The translations under genes and the position numbers were made by a program. The notes beneath the pieces are model-generated. The model did no database searches and was not told the origin of the DNA. It saw nothing but the letters and a program-made list of their open reading frames with translations. A stretch of 12,673 bases of DNA from an uncultured Lachnospiraceae bacterium (GTDB lineage: Bacteria; Bacillota; Clostridia; Lachnospirales; Lachnospiraceae). Shown here in pieces: positions 1-6,277 of the stretch (positions are counted from its first letter, which is position 1; each line of letters starts with the position of its first letter). Location: contig CAMWOK010000057.1 in NCBI GenBank assembly GCA_947175845.1, positions 1 to 12,673 of the forward strand, given 5' to 3'.

Positions 1-633
1 ATCATCGAATGCAATCCCAATATTGCACACTGGAATATTATTTCTATTCACGGCGGAGTGGCTGCTTCCAAAGGGTCAAAGGAGATTGCAAACTATTATG
101 TCGACTCCTACCGCAATTGGATGACCTATGAGTTTCCTGATGCGGACTGCTATTTTCTGTCTGTGGCAACTATGACGAGATACTACAGGCCCACGCGGGA
201 CAAAAAGGTGTTTAACGACACGCTGCAGTCAGCATTTCCGGATGCGTTTCTGGACTATACTGATTTTTATGCGGCAAGAAGCCCGCAGAGGATGATCGAT
301 ACCATTCACTGGGATCATGAAACGTACGCAGAACTGATACTGGATGTACTTCAAAATGTGACGGCAAAGAGACAGGAGCAATGCCAGGAACAACTGCAGA
401 ATACCCCGATCGAGTTCACAGTGACAGAGGTACAGGCTGTTCTCTGTACCAATGACAGAACAGTCATCTATGAACAGCCGTCTCCTGGCAGCAATGTGAT
501 CCTGCCGTCCTGCGAGGCAGGGATACCGATACAGGTGACAGGCATCACCAGCAACGGGTTTTTCCGCGTCTGTGTCAGTCCTGACAATACGGCGTCCTAT
601 ATAGCAGGGGACGGGCTGATGCCAATGCCGTAA
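1..633 (+). CDS. Secreted SGNH-like protein with C-terminal SH3-like domain (5' end outside window)
   Basis: The reading frame is open from base 1, so this is the last 210 codons of a gene that starts upstream; an internal GTG at 58 is not a credible start because the homology runs through it. It aligns with the complete protein at 8295-9353 from that protein's residue 142 onward, with about two-thirds identity by eye over the first ~54 residues (shared HWNIIS, SYRNWM and YEFPDADCYFLS) and less afterwards. By that alignment about 141 N-terminal residues, including the signal peptide and the GSSH-type nucleophile block, lie outside the window. The Asp-x-x-His pair expected of an SGNH hydrolase is at codons 298-300 (Asp) and 307-309 (His, in IHW). 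The last ~70 residues look like a bacterial SH3-type wall-binding domain. The next gene follows after 16 bases. The substrate is unknown; esterase or acyltransferase on a surface glycan is inference. Confidence 0.8.
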   Translation: MIECNPNIAHWNIISIHGGVAASKGSKEIANYYVDSYRNWMTYEFPDADCYFLSVATMTRYYRPTRDKKVFNDTLQSAFPDAFLDYTDFYAARSPQRMIDTIHWDHETYAELILDVLQNVTAKRQEQCQEQLQNTPIEFTVTEVQAVLCTNDRTVIYEQPSPGSNVILPSCEAGIPIQVTGITSNGFFRVCVSPDNTASYIAGDGLMPMP

Positions 634-649
634 GGCGGAACGGAGTAGC

Positions 650-2170
650 ATGAGAGCTTTTTATCAGTATATCAGAGAGAACAGCGGCTTGTGGATCGTC
701 GTACTTTTGCTCGCGCTGTTCAGCCATGGCACAATGCTTCTGGGCGGGAGTATTGGCATTGATACAGAGGATATCATCACACTGCAGGAAGCATTCTATG
801 GAGAATGGCTCTCCATGGGAAGACAGGGGCTTGTCCTGATCAAGCTGCTGCTGGGAACGGGTATCTTTAATCCGCTTTTTACGGGTGTGATGACCTTGTT
901 TTTTCTGGCGGGGGCGTGTGTTTTGTGGAATTATCTTTTTTATCAGGTTTCGGGTAAAAAGAACTGGACCGCAGCGTTCGTCTTTTCTGTGCTACTGACG
1001 GTGTCACCGTTGCTTACAGAACAGCTTTATTTCAAGCTTCAGGCGATGGAAGTGACACTTGGGTTCTGCATGATGGCGGTCAGCCTGCTTGTGGTGTACC
1101 GCGCCGCCCTTGTCGATGATGTGAGAAAAAGAGGTGTGTACATCGCTGTTTCAGTGGTGCTCAATATGGTTCTGTTCAGTATGTATCAGGTGATGGTTCC
1201 ACTGTTTCTATTCGGGGCAGCGGCATGTTTTTTTCTGTACAGTTTTATTCGAAAGAAGGCGGCGGCCAATGTGCTAAGACGTCTGTGTCTTCTGTATCCG
1301 CTGGTATTTCTGTGCAGTTTCGTGCTGAATCAGCTGATCACTGCGATATGGTTCAGCGGTGGGGCGGGGTATCTGACAGGGCAGATCCGATGGTTCAGAC
1401 AGTCCTTCAAGGACTGCCTGATCAATATTTACTGGCATGTCAGGGCCGTTGCGCTGGGACAGGGTTTGTACTATTCCAGACTGTATCCAGCAGGCTGTCT
1501 GTTTTTGGGTGTCACGGTGCTGTGCGCCGCCAGAAAAAAGCAGAAGATGGCCGTGTGGGCGGGAGGGTGTCTGAGTCTGCTGCTGGTGATCGCCTCCCCT
1601 TTTTATATGACTGTGCTCTGTGCGGTGGAGCCGGTCATGCGCTCACAGATGGTCATGCCGTTTGCGCTCGCGTTTGTCGCGCACGCGGCTATCCTGTGTC
1701 TGGCAGACAGGCGCACTGCGGTGCGCATCGCTCTGCTGCTGTGTATGGTGGCGGGATATGTGCAGCTGAAAGGCACAATGCAGCTGAATTATACAGACAG
1801 AGTGCGGTATGAAAGTGACGTGCGCATCGCAGAGGCCATTATGGAGGAGCTGAATGCGCTGGAGGACAGCATACATTCCTACCCGGTCATATTTGTCGGA
1901 AAACATGCGGCAGAGCTGAATAATTCCTGCGTGAAGGGCGATACCATCGGATACTCTTTTTTTGAGTGGGATGCGGATGTTGAGCCGCGGGGATTTTACA
2001 GCACGCGCAGAATTGTCGATTTCATGCACACGCTGGGAGGAAATTATGTGCAGGGGAATGTGGAACAGGTGATCGGGGCTGCAAAGTACAGTCAGCATAT
2101 GACAAGCTGGCCAATGCAGGGCAGCATAGCGCTGCACGACGGATGCATCATTGTGAAATTGAGCGATTAA
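650..2170 (+). CDS. GtrII-like (Glucos_trans_II family) polytopic membrane glucosyltransferase
   Basis: A 506-residue integral membrane protein. About ten to eleven hydrophobic segments fill residues ~14-373, and the last ~130 residues form a hydrophilic C-terminal domain, presumably extracytoplasmic. The family signature is near the N-terminus: GIDTEDI (Asp38, Glu40, Asp41), then WLSMGRQGLVLIKLLLG and NPLF around residues 53-79, as in the GtrII-type glucosyl transferases that move glucose from polyprenyl-phosphate-glucose onto an exported glycan. The C-terminal part (VIFVG, RIVDFM, SWPMQGSI) also resembles clostridial members. The ATG is preceded by GGAG at 642-645 with 4 bases of spacing, somewhat short. 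It lies 16 bases after the SGNH-like gene and is probably co-transcribed with it. No GtrA flippase or GtrB polyprenyl-phosphate glucosyltransferase is seen here, so the donor must come from elsewhere. The sugar specificity is not shown by the sequence. Confidence 0.82.
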   Translation: MRAFYQYIRENSGLWIVVLLLALFSHGTMLLGGSIGIDTEDIITLQEAFYGEWLSMGRQGLVLIKLLLGTGIFNPLFTGVMTLFFLAGACVLWNYLFYQVSGKKNWTAAFVFSVLLTVSPLLTEQLYFKLQAMEVTLGFCMMAVSLLVVYRAALVDDVRKRGVYIAVSVVLNMVLFSMYQVMVPLFLFGAAACFFLYSFIRKKAAANVLRRLCLLYPLVFLCSFVLNQLITAIWFSGGAGYLTGQIRWFRQSFKDCLINIYWHVRAVALGQGLYYSRLYPAGCLFLGVTVLCAARKKQKMAVWAGGCLSLLLVIASPFYMTVLCAVEPVMRSQMVMPFALAFVAHAAILCLADRRTAVRIALLLCMVAGYVQLKGTMQLNYTDRVRYESDVRIAEAIMEELNALEDSIHSYPVIFVGKHAAELNNSCVKGDTIGYSFFEWDADVEPRGFYSTRRIVDFMHTLGGNYVQGNVEQVIGAAKYSQHMTSWPMQGSIALHDGCIIVKLSD

Positions 2171-2194
2171 ATGCAGATCATATGCTGCATTTAA
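2167..2194 (+). other. Perfect 10-bp inverted repeat at the end of the GtrII-like gene
   Basis: TTAAATGCAG (2167-2176) and CTGCATTTAA (2185-2194) are exact reverse complements separated by 8 bases. The left arm contains the TAA stop of the preceding gene (2168-2170). No T-run follows the right arm, so it is not a textbook intrinsic terminator. It could be a partial terminator, an RNA-stabilising hairpin or a protein-binding palindrome. A second possible hairpin follows: CAGCCTC (2205-2211) with GAGGCTG (2232-2238) around a purine-rich loop of 20 bases. Confidence 0.5.
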
Positions 2195-2245
2195 AATAGA
2201 TTGGCAGCCTCAGAAGGGGGTGGACGGAGGGGAGGCTGTTGTTAT

Positions 2246-2269
2246 ATGACTAAGAGAATGACTAGGAGG
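2246..2269 (+). repeat. 12-bp imperfect tandem duplication carrying the ribosome site of the DUF5722 gene
   Basis: ATGACTAAGAGA (2246-2257) is followed directly by ATGACTAGGAGG (2258-2269), matching at 10 of 12 positions. The second copy holds the strong ribosome binding site AGGAGGA (2264-2270), 6 bases before the ATG at 2277, which fixes the start of the next gene. The first copy's AAGAG is a much weaker version of the same site. Confidence 0.6.
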
Positions 2270-2276
2270 AAAAGAA

Positions 2277-3869
2277 ATGAAGAGAAAGATAAAATTTGCG
2301 CTGGCAGCAGCGGTCATGCTGGTCTTTGCACTGCAGATGACTGCTTTGGCGGCTGGGCTGGGCGTATCTGTCAACGCCTGCGTGATCGTGGGGAACCAGG
2401 TTCATGTGGCTGCTTCGGGAGCGGTGCAGGCAAGCGATACGGGACAGTATTATCTGTTTGCACTGGAACCGTATGAGACGGAGGTCGGTGCAAGAACAGA
2501 TTATTGTGCGGCAATGCCCGCGTCTGAAAGTGTGACATTCACGACAGATCTGAACCTGAACACAGCGTCTTCGAGGCTGTACAGCAGATTTGTGGTGACA
2601 GTGCTCCGCGCAGGTGTGTTTGTGCCAGTCAGCAATGAGATGTACATCACAAATCCGGAGGTGCTGGCGTCTGTGTCGACAGGGTATCCGGCAAGGTCAA
2701 AAAAGGGCGTGATCGCTGACTGGCGCTATACGAGCGATCTGACAGAACTGAATGCAGGGTATGCGACATATGTACTCGATGTCAGCAAGTTCTTTCAGGC
2801 GGGCGGTGTCAATTTTACTTATAACGGTAAAAATTACAGCTTTAACAGCACCGCTGTGGCAGAGGCGGACGCGGTGTGTTCTCTGTTTACCAACGAGGGC
2901 TGTAATGTGGTGATGGTTATCATAAATAACTATAATCCGGCCGCGCTGGATATGGTTCCGCCTCTGGGCAGAACAGCGTCTATGACAACCTATGCATTCA
3001 ATGTCCAGGAGCAGGTTCCGGCGGAAAAGCTTGAGGCACTGATGAGCTTTCTTGTACAGAGATATGCCAACAATGGGCATGGGGCGATTCACTCGTGGGT
3101 AATCGGCAATGAGGTGAACAACAATTATCCGGCGCACTATCAGGGAAATATTTCTGTCGATGAGTTTGCAGCAGATTATGCAAAGCAGTTCCGTGTCTGC
3201 TACAACGCAATCAAGAGCTACAATAAGGACGCGCGGGTGTACACCAACATCGATCAGCGCTGGAACTGGCTCGACAAGGCGTCCCCGTTACAGTATCCTT
3301 CCAGGACATTCCTGGATAAGTTTGCGGCGAACATCACGGCAACCGGGAACATTGACTGGGGGCTTACGATTCATCCACATGCAGTTCCGATGGATAACTG
3401 TCGTTTTTGGCTGATTCCCAGGCCGGAGTCTACGATGAACCTGGTCAGCCACAATGACGATTCCAAATTTGCGACGATACAGAATATGGAAGTGTTTACA
3501 GAACATATGAAGCATCCGGAGATGCTCAGTCCAAATGGAACAGTGCGCCACATAATGATCACGGAGCTTGGGTTCAATGCGTCCGAGACTAACCGGCATG
3601 GCTCCAATGAACAGTACCAGGCGGCAGCGCTTGTCTATGCGTACAAGAAAGCGGAGTCACTGCCTGAGATAGAGGCATTTATCATCCACAAACACAATGA
3701 TGATCCAGGGGAGGCAGCGTCTGAGGTATCGTTTGGCCTCAGGGTAGGGGACAGAAAACGATTTGCCTATGATGTATTTAAGTTTATGGATACCGGAAGT
3801 ACAGCCTATACAGATTTTGCGCTTCCGATTATCGGTGTTTCCAGCTGGGCTGAGCTTGGACTGCAGTGA
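2277..3869 (+). CDS. Secreted DUF5722-family glycoside-hydrolase-like protein
   Basis: A 530-residue protein with a clear signal peptide (MKRKIK, hydrophobic stretch, ALA-A; cleavage likely after residue 25). Residues ~27-130 look like a beta-sandwich domain. The rest matches the DUF5722 family as I recall it, a (beta/alpha)8-barrel relative of clan GH-A. The clan's two carboxylates are recognisable: Asn278-Glu279 in VIGNEVN as the acid/base position and Glu430 in ITELGFN as the nucleophile position, about 150 residues apart as expected, with IHPHAV in between. These residues make it likely to be a working hydrolase rather than a dead homologue. It would act outside the membrane, on the cell surface or as a secreted enzyme. 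Its place between polytopic glycosyltransferase-like genes suggests it trims or remodels the locus's own polymer instead of degrading food. The substrate is unknown. The start is set by AGGAGGA 6 bases upstream. Confidence 0.82.
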   Translation: MKRKIKFALAAAVMLVFALQMTALAAGLGVSVNACVIVGNQVHVAASGAVQASDTGQYYLFALEPYETEVGARTDYCAAMPASESVTFTTDLNLNTASSRLYSRFVVTVLRAGVFVPVSNEMYITNPEVLASVSTGYPARSKKGVIADWRYTSDLTELNAGYATYVLDVSKFFQAGGVNFTYNGKNYSFNSTAVAEADAVCSLFTNEGCNVVMVIINNYNPAALDMVPPLGRTASMTTYAFNVQEQVPAEKLEALMSFLVQRYANNGHGAIHSWVIGNEVNNNYPAHYQGNISVDEFAADYAKQFRVCYNAIKSYNKDARVYTNIDQRWNWLDKASPLQYPSRTFLDKFAANITATGNIDWGLTIHPHAVPMDNCRFWLIPRPESTMNLVSHNDDSKFATIQNMEVFTEHMKHPEMLSPNGTVRHIMITELGFNASETNRHGSNEQYQAAALVYAYKKAESLPEIEAFIIHKHNDDPGEAASEVSFGLRVGDRKRFAYDVFKFMDTGSTAYTDFALPIIGVSSWAELGLQ

Positions 3870-3907
3870 TGAAGGAACTGCAGCGAAAGCGGCAGTGCAG
3901 TCGTTTT
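3859..3907 (+). terminator. Candidate weak terminator or attenuator between DUF5722 and DUF2142 genes
   Basis: GACTGCA (3859-3865) pairs with TGCAGTC (3896-3902), enclosing a smaller hairpin in which ACTGC (3877-3881) and GC (3883-3884) pair with GC (3889-3890) and GCAGT (3892-3896) around a GAAA loop; the outer and inner forms compete for some bases. TTTT follows at 3904-3907. The T-run is short and the left arm overlaps the end of the DUF5722 gene, so at most partial termination or attenuation is expected. No folding was computed. Confidence 0.3.
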
Positions 3908-3921
3908 AAGAGGTGAGCAGG

Positions 3922-5292
3922 ATGCGGTGCAGAAAGAAAGTACCTATTGGATTTCAGACAGTGTTTTTTGTACTTGGAATGCTGTATCTGTTGATACTGC
4001 CGCCCTTCACGGCGCCAGATGAGGCGGGACATTTTGCCACAGCATACCACTATGCAAATGTCCTGTCCGGCGGCGCGGACTCGGTCGTGGAAAGTACAGC
4101 GGGAAACGTGTATCGCCAGATTGCAATGCGGGAGCAGGATGCAGTGCTTTATGGGCGTCTGGCAGCATGTGGAGAGAAGCAAAGCTATGCTGTTTTGACA
4201 GCAGCCTTGAAGGATCTGCCCTTCTTTTCCGTAGAAAATGTGCGGACAACACAATGCCTGTGCCGGACAATGCCTTATATTTTCCCGCTGTACATCCCTG
4301 CCGTGGCAGCGATTCTGCTGTGTCAGTCTGCGGGGCTTGGCAGTGTTGTAATGGTATATCTGGCAAGGTTTCTGACATTTCTGACGGCATGGTACATGAT
4401 CTGCAGGGCGCTTCAAAAGATTCCGGCAGGCGGGCGAATCCTTCAGGTGATCGCCCTGTTCCCGATGGCACTTCATCTGTATTCAAGCTGTTCTGCGGAT
4501 GCGATTGCAAATGCAACGGCTGTTTACGGAAGTGCCATCATATTGCGTTACAGGCAGGTTCCTGCCAGACTGCAAAGGTCTGACGGGATACTGCTGGCAG
4601 TGCTGCTGACGGTTGTGACGCTCTCAAAACCATTTTACATCCTGTTTCCTGCGCTTGGTCTGCTGATGCCGCAAGGAGCGTTTGTCAGAAAAAGAAGTTC
4701 TTACATGTTCTGCCTGATACCGCTGCTGTGCTGGCTGTGGAAGTATCTGCCGATTGTGCGCTCATGCTTTTTGGAGGGAGATGTCAGCGCGTATGCGGAT
4801 CTGGCGCAGGGGTATTCTGCGGGCTATATACTGGCGCATCCAATTGAAATCATGTGTCTGCTGGTGCGATCTGTGGGGAAGGAACTGCCCTATGTCGCGG
4901 CGCAGAGTATCGGCCTGTACCTGGGGCCTTTGACAATCCGCATTCCGTCGGCAGCGCTTGTGGTATTTACGGGATTGCTGGTGTGGGCGGTTTTTGACGG
5001 TGGGGACGGACAGCAGATACTAAGCAAAAAGCAGCGGATACTGCCAGTGCTTTTGTTTGGCTTTACCTATCTGTGCTGCTATGGGATGAACCTGCTCTGG
5101 TGGACGCCGTTCGGGGCGGATAGAATAGAAGGGATGCAGGGGCGCTATCTGCTACCCTTGATGGGAATGCTGTGTGTCGCGGTAAAGCCAGTGGGGCAGA
5201 AACGGCAGCGCGTGGGTACCTGTGCAGTGTTAAGCGCAGAAGCATTAACACATATTTATGTCCTGATCGCTGTATTCAGGCAGCTTGTGTAA
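3922..5292 (+). CDS. DUF2142-family polytopic membrane protein (GT-C-like)
   Basis: A 456-residue membrane protein with roughly ten hydrophobic segments. Features typical of DUF2142 proteins are visible: an N-terminal helix followed by the acidic loop PPFTAPDEAGHF (Asp33, Glu34, His37), a middle segment with the S-x-D signature (SSCSADAIAN), and a late GRYLLPLMGM motif. The family resembles GT-C glycosyltransferases, which use lipid-phosphate sugars on the outer face of the membrane, but no member's reaction is known to me. I prefer ATG 3922 over the in-frame GTG at 3913, because AGGTGA (3911-3916) sits 5 bases before the ATG and overlaps the GTG. It is 52 bases after the DUF5722 gene with a possible weak terminator between. 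Function within the cluster is probably sugar transfer to, or handling of, a lipid-linked glycan (inference). Confidence 0.78.
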   Translation: MRCRKKVPIGFQTVFFVLGMLYLLILPPFTAPDEAGHFATAYHYANVLSGGADSVVESTAGNVYRQIAMREQDAVLYGRLAACGEKQSYAVLTAALKDLPFFSVENVRTTQCLCRTMPYIFPLYIPAVAAILLCQSAGLGSVVMVYLARFLTFLTAWYMICRALQKIPAGGRILQVIALFPMALHLYSSCSADAIANATAVYGSAIILRYRQVPARLQRSDGILLAVLLTVVTLSKPFYILFPALGLLMPQGAFVRKRSSYMFCLIPLLCWLWKYLPIVRSCFLEGDVSAYADLAQGYSAGYILAHPIEIMCLLVRSVGKELPYVAAQSIGLYLGPLTIRIPSAALVVFTGLLVWAVFDGGDGQQILSKKQRILPVLLFGFTYLCCYGMNLLWWTPFGADRIEGMQGRYLLPLMGMLCVAVKPVGQKRQRVGTCAVLSAEALTHIYVLIAVFRQLV

Positions 5293-5348
5293 CGCCTGTT
5301 CCGGCCGCAGGGGCGACTGGATGTGCGATAAGGCGGAAGGGACTGCGC

Positions 5349-5375
5349 ATGATTAGGGGGAGCAGATTGATATGA
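5349..5375 (+). other. Possible 8-codon leader minicistron overlapping the next start
   Basis: ATG at 5349 opens a frame of eight codons (MIRGSRLI) ending at TGA 5373-5375, which overlaps the ATG at 5372 as ATGA. AAGGCGGAAGGGA (5331-5343) would serve it as a ribosome site. Such an arrangement could couple translation to the next gene, but that gene also has its own AGGGGGAG (5355-5362), 9 bases before its ATG. This may be chance. The upstream bases resemble those before the gene at 650. Confidence 0.2.
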
Positions 5376-6273
5376 ATGGAACCGAAAATACAGGAAAGTT
5401 CCATAAAAATGCGAGGATATTTTTCCTCATGCTGCATATGACGGCGGTATGCATTTATATTCTGGTGTTCAGACCAGGCAATATGCAGGACACTTCGTAT
5501 TGGGTATATCGGATTGGAGCGCTCGCAGATGAGATGCGCATAAAAGGAGTGCTGAATGCACTGCCGCCGCGTATTTTATCGGTTACTTTTGAGGGGTATG
5601 GATATGGAGCGCCGCTGTACTACTGTGACATGTTTTTGTGGATTCCTGCGGTATTTGTCCTGCTGGGGATGTCGGAATTTACGAGCTTTACTATTCTGTG
5701 TACCGCAATCTGGACTGCGCGGGCTTTTGTTGCAGGGTATTCTGCGAACCTCGTTTTGAAACAGTTTGAGGAAGTGACAAACAGATATGGGTTGTCGGCA
5801 TTGTTTGCGTTTGCATATAGTTGCTTTCCGTACATGATGGAGGTTCTGCTGGTGCGTGGCGCGATCGGAGAGAGCCTGGCGGGTATCTTTTTTCCACTGA
5901 TCACAGCACTGTTGTACACGATAACCCACGCGGTGAAAAAGAATTGCGGCCACATGATTCTGCTGGCATTAGGATTTTGGGGCGTAGTGTGTTCCCACAC
6001 AATATCGATCGTGATCACAGCATGTTGTGTGGTGATATATATGTTGGGGAATTGGAAGCTGTTTTGGAGAGATAAGTGGAAGCTTGTGGAAGTGTTTAAA
6101 GCGGGGATGCTGGCCTGATCTGGGTGCATCTGGATCCATACGAAGCAGGCGAGGTGGTAGTATCCTATACGGGTACAAGTGTTCAGAAAGTATCTGATTG
6201 GATCTCGATTTTTACATGGATTTTGCTGTTTATATTGATGAGAAGACGGCATAGTGGTTTTGGGAGTGGATGA
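5372..6273 (+). pseudogene. PTPS-related/YfhO-like polytopic membrane protein gene with internal deletion and frameshift
   Basis: An ATG at 5372 (AGGGGGAG 9 bases upstream) opens 248 codons ending at TGA 6116-6118. The protein matches the N-terminal half of large membrane proteins annotated as 6-pyruvoyl-tetrahydropterin-synthase-related (YfhO-like, GT-C-like): an N-terminal helix, GYGYG (75-79) followed by LYYCDMFLWIPAVF, and FPYMMEVLLVRGAIGESLA (153-170). It stops at KAGMLA, where relatives continue for about 300 more residues. In another frame, bases 6121-6273 encode about 50 residues (VVVSYTGTSVQKVSDWIS, then a hydrophobic helix and RRR), which is the usual extreme C-terminus of the same family. 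So both ends remain but the middle is missing and the ends are out of frame. The FkbH-like gene's ATG is 4 bases after the remnant's stop, consistent with an ancestral operon junction. The shortened 248-residue protein might still be made. Full-length relatives are, as I recall, over 500 residues. Confidence 0.75.
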
Positions 6274-6277
6274 GAGT

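Noticed and set aside
2201..2476. Open frame of 91 codons ahead of and overlapping the DUF5722 gene
   Set aside because: It is out of frame with the DUF5722 signal peptide, which has a strong ribosome site and clear homology; Gly/Arg-rich composition is typical of a shadow frame.
3829..4476. Minus-strand open frame of 215 codons, rich in Cys and His
   Set aside because: It is antisense to the DUF2142 gene and the 3' end of the DUF5722 gene, with the composition of a complement frame and no family features.
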